Below, piece after piece: positions 35,340 to 48,222 of a stretch of DNA of 64,000 bases. The DNA is from Amycolatopsis palatopharyngis (lineage in GTDB: Bacteria; Actinomycetota; Actinomycetes; Mycobacteriales; Pseudonocardiaceae). The position numbers and the translations under genes were made by a program. Each line of letters starts with the position of its first letter. The stretch's first letter is position 1. The notes beneath the pieces were generated by a model, which did not search any database, was not told the DNA's origin, and worked only from the letters and a program-made list of their open reading frames with translations. The stretch is taken from NCBI RefSeq assembly GCF_003385185.1, contig NZ_PQHZ01000001.1:124001-188000 (forward strand). Reading direction: 5' to 3'.

Positions 35340-35395
35340 CTCAGGTCACACTCCCCACTTAACCTCCGATCGTTCATTTAAATGAACGATCGGAG
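35336..35395 (+). promoter_or_regulatory. Hydroxyproline-operon promoter with perfect 32-bp palindrome
   Basis: TTGACT (35336-35341, overlapping the regulator's stop) with a 17-base spacer leads to a weak -10 near 35359. Right after it is a perfect palindrome at 35364-35395 with half-site CTCCGATCGTTCATTT and central ATTTAAAT. The right end supplies GGAG, six bases before GTG 35401. It can act as an operator over the +1 region, or as an RNA hairpin masking the ribosome site. Confidence 0.75.
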
Positions 35396-35400
35396 AACTT

Positions 35401-36582
35401 GTGGTGCATCCCGATGTAGTGGTGATCGGCGCGGGCGTCGTCGGCGCGGCCTGCGCCGAGGCACTCAGTGCCGAAGGACTCCGCGTGCTCGTACTCGACC
35501 GTGGCGCGCCGGCGAGCGGCACCACGGCGGCCGGTGAGGGCAATGTGCTGGTGTCGGACAAGGAACCCGGCCCGGAGCTGGAACTGGCCAAACTGTCCCG
35601 TCGGCGCTGGCCCGCGCTGCTCGCCGGTCTGCGCGAGGAACTCGGGAAGGCAATCGCCGAGGCCGAGTGGGACCCCAAGGGTGGTCTCGTCGTCGCGACC
35701 ACAGAGGACGCCGTCGGCCCGCTGGCCGCGTTCGCCCGAGCACAGCGCACAGCCGGAGTTCAGGCCGACGAGATCGGTACCGAACAGGCAGCGCACCTTG
35801 AGCCGCACCTGACGAAAAACATCACCGCGGCGGTCCACTATCCCGAGGACGCCCAGCTGCAGCCGGTGCTCGCGGCCACCACCCTGCTCGCCGCCGTTCG
35901 CGGCCGCGGCGGCGAGGTTCGCTCCGGTGTGACGGCGACCGGCATCGTGCGGGACAGGGCCGGGGCCATCGCCGGTGTTCGCGTCGACAGCGGTGTCATC
36001 GCCTGCGGCGCGGTCGTCAACGCATGCGGACCGTGGTCGGGTGAGTTCTCGGCTCGAGCGGGCGCGCCGATCGCGGTTCTGCCCCGCCGCGGCATGGTCC
36101 TGGTCACCGCGCCGTTGCCGCATACGGTCGCCCACAAGGTCTACGACGCCGACTACGTCGGTGCCGTGGCCAGCGGCGAGGCAGACCTGCAGACCAGCAC
36201 GGTCGTGGAGTCAACCCGAGCGGGGACCGTGCTGATCGGCTCGAGCAGGCAACGCGTCGGCTTCGACGACACCGTGCAGGTCACGGTGCTCCGGGAACTG
36301 GCACGCAAGGCCCTCGCGTTGTTCCCGATTCTCGAAGATGTCCAGATCATGCGCGCATACGGGGGATTCCGGCCGTACGCCCCCGATCATCTGCCGGTCA
36401 TCGGACAGGATCCGCGCGTGCCCGGGTTGTGGCACGCGACAGGACACGAGGGAGCCGGCATCGGTCTCGCGGCTGGTACCGGGCTGCTGCTCGCCGACCT
36501 CTTCGCCGGTCGAAAGTCCGTTGTGGACGCGTTTCCGTTCCGTGTGGACCGCCCCGCGGTCGTCGAGGAGGTATTGACGTGA
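35401..36582 (+). CDS. D-hydroxyproline dehydrogenase-type FAD oxidase subunit (DAO fold)
   Basis: 393 residues. 'VVVIGAGVVGAACAEALSAEGLRVLVLDRG' binds FAD; 'YGGFRPYAPDHLPVIGQDPRVPGLWHATGHEGAGIGLAAGTG' is the C-terminal DAO signature. It matches the catalytic subunit of HcnC/LhpB-type complexes that oxidise D-proline derivatives. With the next two genes it would form the heteromeric membrane-linked dehydrogenase that turns cis-4-hydroxy-D-proline into 1-pyrroline-4-hydroxy-2-carboxylate. Start GTG 35401; it overlaps the ferredoxin-like subunit by four bases (GTGA). Confidence 0.9.
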   Translation: MVHPDVVVIGAGVVGAACAEALSAEGLRVLVLDRGAPASGTTAAGEGNVLVSDKEPGPELELAKLSRRRWPALLAGLREELGKAIAEAEWDPKGGLVVATTEDAVGPLAAFARAQRTAGVQADEIGTEQAAHLEPHLTKNITAAVHYPEDAQLQPVLAATTLLAAVRGRGGEVRSGVTATGIVRDRAGAIAGVRVDSGVIACGAVVNACGPWSGEFSARAGAPIAVLPRRGMVLVTAPLPHTVAHKVYDADYVGAVASGEADLQTSTVVESTRAGTVLIGSSRQRVGFDDTVQVTVLRELARKALALFPILEDVQIMRAYGGFRPYAPDHLPVIGQDPRVPGLWHATGHEGAGIGLAAGTGLLLADLFAGRKSVVDAFPFRVDRPAVVEEVLT

Positions 36583-36836
36583 AGGTACGAGTCGACGGGC
36601 GGGATTACCCCGCGCGCCAGGGCCAGACGGTCGCCGGACTGCTGCTGGCCGCCGGCCGCACATCATGGCGCACAACGCGTGGCGGTGGCAGACCGCGCGG
36701 CGTCTTCTGCGGGATCGGCGTGTGCTTCGACTGCCTGGTCGTGGTGAACGGTGTCCCGGACGTACGCGCCTGTCAGCGAACGGTGGAGGACGGCGACGAG
36801 ATCCGTCTGCAGCACGGGGCGGAGCTTCCTTCATGA
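36579..36836 (+). CDS. (2Fe-2S)-binding small subunit of the dehydrogenase
   Basis: 85 residues, ferredoxin-like HcnA/LhpF type. Cluster ligands: 'CGIGVCFDCLVVVNG' followed by 'RACQ', giving C-x4-C-x2-C-x12-C, the plant-type 2Fe-2S pattern. It passes electrons from the FAD subunits. GTG start within the previous stop and ATGA overlap with the next gene show tight translational coupling. Confidence 0.92.
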   Translation: MKVRVDGRDYPARQGQTVAGLLLAAGRTSWRTTRGGGRPRGVFCGIGVCFDCLVVVNGVPDVRACQRTVEDGDEIRLQHGAELPS

Positions 36837-38209
36837 ACCGGGTCGTCGTAGTCGGTGCGGGCCCCGCCGGGATGGCCGCCGCGCGGGCGGCCGCCGCGGC
36901 CGCCGTCCCGGTGACGCTGATCGACTCCGCGGCCCTGCTCGGCGGGCAGTACCACCGGCAGGACGCGACCGGAGACGGCGAGAGCCTCGCCCTCCCCGGT
37001 GCCGTCGACTACCTGCCGAACACCGTGGTGTGGGCCGTGGAACCGATCGCCGGGGGCCACCGGGTGCACCTGCTCACCGGCCCGGCCGACGGGCCGGGCA
37101 GGCGAGGCACGAGCATCGACACAGCGGCGTTGGTGCTGGCCACGGGCGCGTATGACCGGACACTGCCGTTCCCCGGCTGGGACCTGCCGGGGGTGTACAC
37201 GGCGGGAGCGGCGCAAGCATTGGCGAAAGGGCAGGGTACGGCGGTCGGAAAGCGCGTCCTGCTGGCGGGAACGGGACCGTTCCTGTTGCCCGTCGCGGAA
37301 GCGGTACTCCGAACGGGATCGGCGGTCGTCGCGGTCCATGAGGCCAACGATCCGTTCCGCGGCTGGCTACGGCAGCCCTCGGGATTGCTGGCCGGTTGGG
37401 GCAAGGCAGGCGAGCTCGCTCGCTACCTCGCCGTACTCGCCACCGGCAAGGTGCCGTACCGGCGCCGCAGCACGGTGATCGCGGCGCACGGCGACGAGCG
37501 GGTCGAGTCGGTGACCACGGCCCGCCTCGACCGGAACTGGAACATTCTGGCGGGTAGCGAACGACGGATCGATGTGGACGCGGTGTGCGTGGGATTCGGC
37601 TTCACGCCGCAACTCGAGCTCGCCGTCTCCGCGAAATGCGCCATTCGCGACGGCTTCGTCGCCGTGGACACCGGCCAGGCGACCTCGGTTCCAGGAGTCC
37701 TCGCGGCAGGAGAGCTGACCGGAATCGGTGGTGCGGTCCTCGCCGCGGCGGAAGGCGCCGTCGCCGGAACCACCGCCGCACGGATCCTCGGCGCACGACC
37801 CGGCCCACCGGTCAGCGCACTGCGCCAGGCCAGGTCGGCACGCCGCTTCGCCGCGGCGCTCGACGAGGTGTACTCCGTCAAACCCGGCTGGCAGGACTGG
37901 TTGCACGACGACACGCTGGTCTGCCGATGCGAGGAGGTCGGCTTCGGCGAGCTTTGCCGGGCCGTCGAGGAGCGCGAGGCACGCGACGTCCGGTCGCTGA
38001 AACTCCTCAGCCGAGCCGGCCTCGGCCAATGCCAGGGCCGCGTCTGCGGCCGCAACGTCGCCGAGCTCGCTCGGCTTCCCGGCGGTCCCGATGCTTTCGC
38101 TCGCCGTCCCCTCGCGGCACCGGTGCGGCTCGGCGAGCTCGCCGAGCCGATTCGCACCGAACCAACCGAACCGACCGAACCAGTTTCCCCGAACTACGAG
38201 GAGAAGTGA
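36833..38209 (+). CDS. FAD/NAD-type subunit with C-terminal BFD-like (2Fe-2S) domain
   Basis: 458 residues. 'VVVVGAGPAGMAAARAAAAA' (FAD) and 'KRVLLAGTGPFLLPVAEAVL' (second dinucleotide fold), then 'SVPGVLAAGELTGIGGAVLAAAEGAVAG'. The C-terminal domain has four Cys, 'LVCRCEEVGF' and 'GLGQCQGRVCGRNV', the BFD-like cluster of the HcnB/LhpE/opine-oxidase A subunits. It is the third part of the D-hydroxyproline dehydrogenase. The last 20 residues have short TEP repeats. It overlaps the next gene by one base (TGATG). Confidence 0.92.
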   Translation: MNRVVVVGAGPAGMAAARAAAAAAVPVTLIDSAALLGGQYHRQDATGDGESLALPGAVDYLPNTVVWAVEPIAGGHRVHLLTGPADGPGRRGTSIDTAALVLATGAYDRTLPFPGWDLPGVYTAGAAQALAKGQGTAVGKRVLLAGTGPFLLPVAEAVLRTGSAVVAVHEANDPFRGWLRQPSGLLAGWGKAGELARYLAVLATGKVPYRRRSTVIAAHGDERVESVTTARLDRNWNILAGSERRIDVDAVCVGFGFTPQLELAVSAKCAIRDGFVAVDTGQATSVPGVLAAGELTGIGGAVLAAAEGAVAGTTAARILGARPGPPVSALRQARSARRFAAALDEVYSVKPGWQDWLHDDTLVCRCEEVGFGELCRAVEEREARDVRSLKLLSRAGLGQCQGRVCGRNVAELARLPGGPDAFARRPLAAPVRLGELAEPIRTEPTEPTEPVSPNYEEK

Positions 38210-39132
38210 TGACGCAGGAGAAGCTCGACGGAGTGATCGTGGCTACCGCGCTGCCATACGCGGAGGACCTCAGTGCGCCCGCGGGGCTGCGCGTGGATCT
38301 CGACCGGTACGCCGAACACTGCCGCTGGCTGATCGACAACGGCTGCCGCGGGGTCGGCCCGAATGGTTCACTCGGCGAGTACTCCTCGCTGACCGAGGAC
38401 GAACGGCGGGCGGTCGCCCGCACGGCGATAGACGCGGTCGGCGACGACGGCATCGTCGTGGTCGGAGTGCACGGTGTCGGCGCCCACCAGGCGCGCGAAT
38501 GGGCGGAGAAGGCGGCCGAGGACGGCGCACACGGCGTGCTGTGCCTGCCGCCGACCATGTACCGGGCGAACACGTCAGAGGTGATCCATCACTTCGAACA
38601 GGTCGCGAGTGTCGGACTGCCGGTGATGGCCTACAACAATCCCATCGACACCAAGGTGGACATGCTGCCACCGGTGCTGGCGGAGATCGCCGAGCTGGAC
38701 AACGTCGTGGCGGTCAAGGAGTTCTCCGGCGACGTACGGCGAGTGCTCGAACTACGCGAGCTGGCACCGGAGCTGACCATTGTCGCCGGTGCCGACGACG
38801 TGGCCCTCGAAGCACTGCTGATGGGCGCAACCGGCTGGTTCGCCGGCTTCCCGAACGTCTTCCCCGCCGAGTCCGTGCACTTGTTCTCCCTTGCCCAGCA
38901 CGGAAAGCTGACCGAGGCACGTGAGCTGTACGAACAGCTGGTGGCCGCGTTCCGCTGGGACTCGCGGATCGAGTTCGTGCAGGCCATCAAACGCGGTATG
39001 GAGATGGTCGGCCGGTTCGGCGGGCCGTGCAGGCCGCCTCGCGGTCCGCTGAACGCCGAGCAGCTGGCCGCGCTCGAGGCCGACATGCGACGTGCGATCG
39101 ACCACCTGGCCGCGAACCCGGTGGCATCCTGA
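38209..39132 (+). CDS. DapA-family lyase, probable 1-pyrroline-4-hydroxy-2-carboxylate deaminase
   Basis: 307 residues of the DHDPS/NAL TIM barrel. Schiff-base Lys170 in 'VVAVKEFSGD' and Tyr142 in 'VMAYNNPID' are present, with 'GPNGSLGEYSSLTEDER' as the substrate-carboxylate loop. In this context it should convert 1-pyrroline-4-hydroxy-2-carboxylate to 2-oxoglutarate semialdehyde plus ammonia, the third step of hydroxyproline breakdown. Position between the dehydrogenase and the epimerase supports this over dihydrodipicolinate synthesis. Confidence 0.9.
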   Translation: MTQEKLDGVIVATALPYAEDLSAPAGLRVDLDRYAEHCRWLIDNGCRGVGPNGSLGEYSSLTEDERRAVARTAIDAVGDDGIVVVGVHGVGAHQAREWAEKAAEDGAHGVLCLPPTMYRANTSEVIHHFEQVASVGLPVMAYNNPIDTKVDMLPPVLAEIAELDNVVAVKEFSGDVRRVLELRELAPELTIVAGADDVALEALLMGATGWFAGFPNVFPAESVHLFSLAQHGKLTEARELYEQLVAAFRWDSRIEFVQAIKRGMEMVGRFGGPCRPPRGPLNAEQLAALEADMRRAIDHLAANPVAS

Positions 39133-39133
39133 G

Positions 39134-40135
39134 ATGCGGGCCCGTAGATACTTCTCCGCCGTCGATTCGCATACCGAGGGCATGCCGACCCGGGTGATCA
39201 CCGGTGGCATCGGTGTGATCCCGGGCGACACCATGGCGGCGCGCCGGGAGTACTTCGTCGAACACCTCGACCACATCCGCAAACTGCTGGTGAACGAGCC
39301 TCGGGGGCATGCCGCGATGAGCGGGGCCATCCTCCAACCGCCGACCCGGCCCGACGCGGACTGGGGTGTGCTCTACATCGAGGTGTCCGGATGTCTGCCG
39401 ATGTGCGGGCACGGCACCATCGGCGTCGCGACAGTGCTGGTGGAAACCGGAATGGTCACCGTGACCGAACCGGTCACCACGGTGCGCCTCGATGCGCCCG
39501 CCGGCCTCGTGGTCGCCGAGGTCGCCGTCGAGGACGGCAGGGCGAAGTCGGTCACCATCCAGAACGTGCCGTCGTTCTCGCTGGAACTGGACGCACACGT
39601 CGAGGTACCGGAGCTCGGCCGGGTCCGGTACGACATGGCCTATGGCGGCAACTTCTACGCGGTTCTTCCGGTCGCGGATCTGGGCATCAGGTTCGACAAG
39701 ACCGAAAAGGACCGGATGCTCGCCGCGGGACTGTCCATCATGGATGCGATCAACGAGCAGAACCGGCCGGTGCATCCCGCGGATCCCGGCATCAACGGCT
39801 GCAAGCACGTACAGCTGGTGGCACCCGGGACGGGCGGCAGCGACGCACGTAACGCGATGGCTATTCATCCTGGCTGGTTCGATCGATCCCCGTGCGGTAC
39901 CGGTACGTCCGCAAGGATGGCGCAGCTGCACGCGCGGGGCGAGCTCGGATTGGGGCAGGACTTCGTCAACGAGTCCCTGCTCGGCACCCGGTTCGTCGGC
40001 AGGCTTGTCGAGGAGACGAGCGTGCACGCGATGCCCGCCGTCGTGCCCACGGTCACCGGAGGTGCCTGGATCACCGGTATGGGCCAGTACCTGCTCGATC
40101 CGCACGATCCGTTCCCCGAAGGGTTCTCGCTGTGA
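39134..40135 (+). CDS. Proline-racemase-family 4-hydroxyproline 2-epimerase
   Basis: 333 residues. Both catalytic cysteines are present, Cys91 in 'MCGHGTIG' and Cys254 in 'DRSPCGTGTSA', so it is a racemase/epimerase and not the Cys/Thr dehydratase variant. 'SAVDSHTEGMPTRVITGG' is the N-terminal signature. It would convert trans-4-hydroxy-L-proline to cis-4-hydroxy-D-proline, the first step of the route. ATG 39134 is one base past the previous stop; the 3' end overlaps the transporter gene by four bases. Confidence 0.93.
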   Translation: MRARRYFSAVDSHTEGMPTRVITGGIGVIPGDTMAARREYFVEHLDHIRKLLVNEPRGHAAMSGAILQPPTRPDADWGVLYIEVSGCLPMCGHGTIGVATVLVETGMVTVTEPVTTVRLDAPAGLVVAEVAVEDGRAKSVTIQNVPSFSLELDAHVEVPELGRVRYDMAYGGNFYAVLPVADLGIRFDKTEKDRMLAAGLSIMDAINEQNRPVHPADPGINGCKHVQLVAPGTGGSDARNAMAIHPGWFDRSPCGTGTSARMAQLHARGELGLGQDFVNESLLGTRFVGRLVEETSVHAMPAVVPTVTGGAWITGMGQYLLDPHDPFPEGFSL

Positions 40136-41598
40136 AGGAATTCCTCGTCACGCTCAACGACTGGCTGTGGAACCCGCTGGTGGTCCTCGCTCTCGGACTC
40201 GGCGTGGTACTGACGATCCTGACCAGAGGGGTACAGATCCGGCGGCTGCCCGATATGTTGCGCCAGCTTCGCGGCGGCGAGCGTTCCGAGGCAGGCATCT
40301 CCTCCTTCCAGGCCCTCACCCTGACGTTGTCCAGCCGGATCGGCGTCGGCAACATCGCCGGTGTCGCCACAGCTATCGCCGCGGGTGGACCCGGCGCGCT
40401 GTTCTGGATGGCCGTGATGGCCTTCCTCGGTGGGGCGACCGCGTTTGTCGAGTCCACTCTCGCCCAGATCTACAAGACCAAGGCCGACGGCAAGTACTGG
40501 GGCGGGATTCCGTACTACATCGAGAAGGGCTTGCGGAAGAAGTGGCTGGCGGTTGTGGCCGCGGTGACCGCACTGGGCCTCTACGGGGTACTCGCGCCCG
40601 GGATCCAGTCGAACAACATCGCGGCCGGCTTCGACACCGCCATGGGGATCAGCCCGTGGATCACCGGTCTCGTGGTCGTCGGCCTGTTCGGGTTCGTCGT
40701 TTTCGGTGGACGCAAGCGCATCGTCGCGGTCGCGGACACCGTGGTCCCGATCATGGCGGTCGGTTATGTGCTCGCCGCGCTTGTGGTCGTCCTCGTCAAC
40801 ATCTCCGAGGTACCGGACATGATCACGCTGGTACTGTCCAGCGCGTTCGGGACCGACTCGGTCTTCGGTGGCATCATCGGCGCGGCGATCGCGTGGGGCG
40901 TGCGGCGAGCGCTGTTCTCCAATGTCGCAGGGGTCGGCGAGGGATCGTACGGGGCGGCGGCCGCCGAGGTCTCCCATCCCGCCAAACAGGGACTGGTCCA
41001 GTCGTTCTCGATCTACATCGACACGCTGTTCGTGTGTATGGCCACCGGTCTGATGATCCTGATCACCGGAAAGTACAACGTCCAACCGGAGGGCGCCGCG
41101 CCGCTGGTCAACAATCTCGACGGAGTGGCCGCTGGGCCCGCGTACACCCAGGAGGCCATCAACTCCGTGTTCGCCGGTGTCGGCCCGCACTTCGTGGCGA
41201 TCGCGCTCGCACTGTTCGCGTTCACCACACTGGTCGCCTTCTACTACATCGCCGAAACCAGCCTCACCTACCTGACACGCGGTATCCGGCACCAGGGACT
41301 GCAGCACGGAACACGAGCCGTGATGCTGGGGGTGATCTTCTACGGCGCGGTCGAGTCCCCGGATCTGGTGTGGGCGATCGGTGACGTCGGCTATGCCGCG
41401 CTCGCCTGGGTCAACATGGTCTGCATCGTGTTCCTCGCCAAACCCGCTCTGATCGCGTTGCGCGACTACGACGAGCAACGACGACTGGGGCTGGACCCTC
41501 AGTTCGACCCCACGAAACTCGGCATCGCGAACGCGGACTACTGGGTAGGCCGTGCGGCGGGCGGCATTCAGGAGACCCGGTCAGAGGTGCGCGATTGA
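40132..41598 (+). CDS. AGCS-family transporter of the hydroxyproline operon
   Basis: 488 residues, about eleven membrane spans. AGCS signatures: 'TLSSRIGVGNIAGVATAIAAGGPGALFWM', 'FVESTLAQIYKTKADGKYWGGIPYYIEKGL' and 'ALFSNVAGVGEGSYGAAAAEVSHP'. The start is GTG 40132 in a GTGA overlap with the epimerase gene. The usual second signature (FSNEAGxGS) reads FSNVAGVGE here, losing the acidic residue, which may mark a change in substrate. Import of hydroxyproline or proline with Na+ or H+ is inferred from the operon. Confidence 0.9.
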   Translation: MKEFLVTLNDWLWNPLVVLALGLGVVLTILTRGVQIRRLPDMLRQLRGGERSEAGISSFQALTLTLSSRIGVGNIAGVATAIAAGGPGALFWMAVMAFLGGATAFVESTLAQIYKTKADGKYWGGIPYYIEKGLRKKWLAVVAAVTALGLYGVLAPGIQSNNIAAGFDTAMGISPWITGLVVVGLFGFVVFGGRKRIVAVADTVVPIMAVGYVLAALVVVLVNISEVPDMITLVLSSAFGTDSVFGGIIGAAIAWGVRRALFSNVAGVGEGSYGAAAAEVSHPAKQGLVQSFSIYIDTLFVCMATGLMILITGKYNVQPEGAAPLVNNLDGVAAGPAYTQEAINSVFAGVGPHFVAIALALFAFTTLVAFYYIAETSLTYLTRGIRHQGLQHGTRAVMLGVIFYGAVESPDLVWAIGDVGYAALAWVNMVCIVFLAKPALIALRDYDEQRRLGLDPQFDPTKLGIANADYWVGRAAGGIQETRSEVRD

Positions 41599-41635
41599 CC
41601 GGGAAGACCCGACCGCCGACGACAGGAGAATGATT

Positions 41636-43084
41636 GTGACTGACGAGATCAGCAAGCTGACCGAAGCGGCGGCCACCGCGGCTCCCGCCCTCGACAGGAG
41701 GGGGCGGGAGTGGCGAGCCACCCTGCTTCGTGCCATAGCCGACGAACTCGAGGCACGCCGCGAGGACATCGTCGCCGTCGCGGACAGTGAGACCTCGCTC
41801 GGCGGAGCAAGACTTGGCGGGGAGCTCACCCGCACCGGGTACCAGGCCCGGTTGTTCGCCGAGGTTCTGGACGAGGGCTCCTACCTCGAAGCCGCGATCG
41901 ACCACGCGGGCGACACACCCATGGGGCCCGGCCCGGACCTGAGGCGTCAGCTCGTTCCGATCGGACCTGTGGCCGTCTTCGGGGCGAGCAACTTCCCGCT
42001 CGCGTTCTCTGTTCCCGGCGGTGACACAGTGTCGGCGCTGGCAGCGGGATGCCCGGTGATCGTGAAGGCGCATCCCTCACACCCCGAGACATCCAGGCTG
42101 ACGTTCGACATCATGTGGCAGGCCGCGCACCGGCTGGACGCGCCGGATGGCCTGCTCGGCATCGTGTTCGGCCAGGACGCGGGGGCGGCGCTGGTCGCGG
42201 ATCCGCGTGTCAAGGCCGTTGGGTTCACCGGTTCCCTCAGCGGCGGCCGAGCGCTGCTGGACATCGTCGGGGCGCGCGAGGACCCCATACCCTTCTATGG
42301 GGAACTCGCGAGCCTGAACCCGATCGTGGTCACCGCCGCCGCGACACGGGAGCGGGGAACACAGATCGCCGAGGGGCTCGTGGCCTCGATCACGGCGTCC
42401 GCCGGTCAGCTGTGCACGAAACCGGGTCTGGTGTTCGTCCCGTCCGGATCGGCTGGTGACTCCGTTGTGGCGCGGGCGGCGGACCTGGTTGGCCAGGCCG
42501 GTGCGGGAACGGCGCTCAACGACCGGATTCATGCGGCGTACGGCGAGATCGGCGGGCGGCTCTCGCGGCTGCCCGGAGTTTCGCTCATCGCCGAGGGCAG
42601 TCGTTCCACGGAGGGACCATTGCGGATCCGGCCCCGGCTGTTGTCGGTCGCGGCGGCCGAGTTGACCGCGGACGCGACCGAGGAGTGCTTCGGCCCGGCG
42701 ACGATCATCGCCAGGTACGACAGCGACACCGAGCTTCATGACGCGCTCGGCCGATTGCCTGCCTCCCTCACTGGCACTATCCACGCCGAGCCGTCGGAGC
42801 GGGACCGGATCACCGAACTGGCCGAAGTGCTGCGTGCGAAGGCGGGACGGGTCCTGTTCGACGGGTTTCCGACCGGGGTGCTCGTGTCCTGGGCACAGAC
42901 CCACGGCGGTCCGTGGCCGTCGACCAACAGCCAGCACACGTCGGTGGGAACGAGCGCGATCCGCCGGTTCCTCAGGCCGGTCACCTGGCAGAACGCGCCA
43001 CAGTTCGTACTGCCCCCCGAACTGCGCGACGGGGATGCCGGCGTCCCAAGGCGCATCGACGGCCGGCTGCGACTCCCCCGGTGA
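41636..43084 (+). CDS. 2-oxoglutarate semialdehyde dehydrogenase (ALDH family)
   Basis: 482 residues. Catalytic Cys260 in 'AGQLCTKPG' and Glu223 in 'FYGELASLNPIVV' fit the NADP-type ketoglutarate-semialdehyde dehydrogenase branch (GEL.SxNP, GQxCTxPG). It would oxidise 2-oxoglutarate semialdehyde to 2-oxoglutarate, feeding the TCA cycle and finishing the hydroxyproline route. I start at GTG 41636: AGGAG (41624-41628) is 7 bases away, while ATG 41630 is too close to it. It is the last gene of the operon. Confidence 0.92.
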   Translation: MTDEISKLTEAAATAAPALDRRGREWRATLLRAIADELEARREDIVAVADSETSLGGARLGGELTRTGYQARLFAEVLDEGSYLEAAIDHAGDTPMGPGPDLRRQLVPIGPVAVFGASNFPLAFSVPGGDTVSALAAGCPVIVKAHPSHPETSRLTFDIMWQAAHRLDAPDGLLGIVFGQDAGAALVADPRVKAVGFTGSLSGGRALLDIVGAREDPIPFYGELASLNPIVVTAAATRERGTQIAEGLVASITASAGQLCTKPGLVFVPSGSAGDSVVARAADLVGQAGAGTALNDRIHAAYGEIGGRLSRLPGVSLIAEGSRSTEGPLRIRPRLLSVAAAELTADATEECFGPATIIARYDSDTELHDALGRLPASLTGTIHAEPSERDRITELAEVLRAKAGRVLFDGFPTGVLVSWAQTHGGPWPSTNSQHTSVGTSAIRRFLRPVTWQNAPQFVLPPELRDGDAGVPRRIDGRLRLPR

Positions 43085-43159
43085 CGTGCGGGCCCAACGA
43101 AGCGAAGCGCCCGCATGTCGATGGCCGGGCCATCGACGCCTACCTCTACCATTTCGCGG

Positions 43160-47090
<3,931 letters not shown>

Positions 47091-47144
47091 GGTGGCTCCT
47101 TAACGTTCGTGGCTGTTGCTGCGCTCAGGACAGCGGGTGAGTGA

Positions 47145-48218
47145 TCAGCGGTCGCGCCGGGTGATCAACCCGGCCAGCGTGGTCAGCTCGGCCGCCGCGC
47201 GCGGCGCCGGTCCGGCCGCGCCGAGCTGACCCAGCGCCCGCTCGAGCAGGTCGTCCGCGCTGGCCTGACTCCAGTCCCGAGCGCCTGCCTCATCGATCAG
47301 GTCGGCGGCCCGGCGAAGCTCACCGTCGGTGAGCGGTTGTTCCCTCGCGTACAGCGCGGTCAGCGCGCGTCCCGGGCCGGACGAGCTGCGGAGCGTGGCC
47401 ACGACCGGCAGTGATTTCTTTCTGCTCCTCAGGTCGGAGTACACCGGTTTGCCAGTCAGGGCGGGGTCACCCCAGATTCCGAGCAGATCGTCCACGAACT
47501 GGAACGCGAGACCTAGATGCTCACCGAATCCACGGAGCAGCCGAATCTGTTCCAGGCTGCCACCACCTGCGAGCGCGCCGAGTGCGGCGGCGCAGCCCAT
47601 CAACGCGCCGGTCTTGCCTTCCGCCATTCGCCTGCACTCGTCCAGGGTGACCCCGTCGCGCCGCTCGAAGGCCAGATCGTCCGCCTGCCCGCGCACGAGC
47701 TCCTGCACCGCCGTGGCGAGCATCCGCATACTCCTGGTGGCCGGGCCGCCCGCCGCGCCGAGGACGTCGAGCGCCAGGGTGAGCAGGGCGTCACCGGCCA
47801 GGATCGCCGGACCTGCCCCGAAGACGGCCCAGGCCGTCGGTCTGTGCCGCCGGGTTTCGTCGCCGTCCATCACGTCGTCGTGCAGCAGCGAGAAATTGTG
47901 TGCCAGTTCCACGGCGACCGCCGCGGGCACCGCTACCCGCTGCTCACCGCCGACGGCCTGCGCGGCGAGCAGCGCGAGCGCGGGGCGCACGGCCTTGCCC
48001 GCACCGGCGTCGGTAGGCGTGCCGTGCTCGTCCAGCCAGCCGAGGTGGTAACCGGCGATATCGCGAACTGGGCGGGGCAGCGTATCGACCGCGGCGCGCA
48101 GGGAGGGGCGAACGGTGTCCTGGCTCCACCGCAGCAGTTCCGCGGGCGAGCGGGCTCCCGCTGGTCCATCCGCCCGCGCGGTCGTGCTGGTCAGGTTCGT
48201 CGCGTTCACGGCGGACAC
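47145..48218 (-). CDS. Polyprenyl diphosphate synthase, Family 2 encapsulin cargo type
   Basis: 357 residues. First Asp-rich motif 'DDVMD' (114-118) and second 'DDLLGIWGD' (243-251) define a trans-prenyl synthase. There is no two-residue insert in the first motif, and Phe109 is five before it, as in short-chain (C15-C20) enzymes. Residues 1-24 are Ala/Thr/Gly-rich and probably disordered ('TSTTARADGPAGARSPAEL'), as in the polyprenyl transferases annotated as Family 2 encapsulin cargo. The start is taken as GTG 48218, four bases after the shell stop; GTG 48209 is possible. It should make farnesyl or geranylgeranyl diphosphate for the terpene cyclase. Confidence 0.9.
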   Translation of the reverse strand: MSAVNATNLTSTTARADGPAGARSPAELLRWSQDTVRPSLRAAVDTLPRPVRDIAGYHLGWLDEHGTPTDAGAGKAVRPALALLAAQAVGGEQRVAVPAAVAVELAHNFSLLHDDVMDGDETRRHRPTAWAVFGAGPAILAGDALLTLALDVLGAAGGPATRSMRMLATAVQELVRGQADDLAFERRDGVTLDECRRMAEGKTGALMGCAAALGALAGGGSLEQIRLLRGFGEHLGLAFQFVDDLLGIWGDPALTGKPVYSDLRSRKKSLPVVATLRSSSGPGRALTALYAREQPLTDGELRRAADLIDEAGARDWSQASADDLLERALGQLGAAGPAPRAAAELTTLAGLITRRDR

Positions 48219-48222
48219 CGGA

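Noticed and set aside
38155..38182. Short tandem repeat coding for TEP-TEP-TEP
   Set aside because: Only about three imperfect 9-base units at the very end of a gene; too small to be a functional repeat array.
38209..39132. Dihydrodipicolinate synthase for lysine biosynthesis
   Set aside because: Catalytic residues are those of the family at large, but the gene is embedded in a hydroxyproline operon with no other lysine gene.
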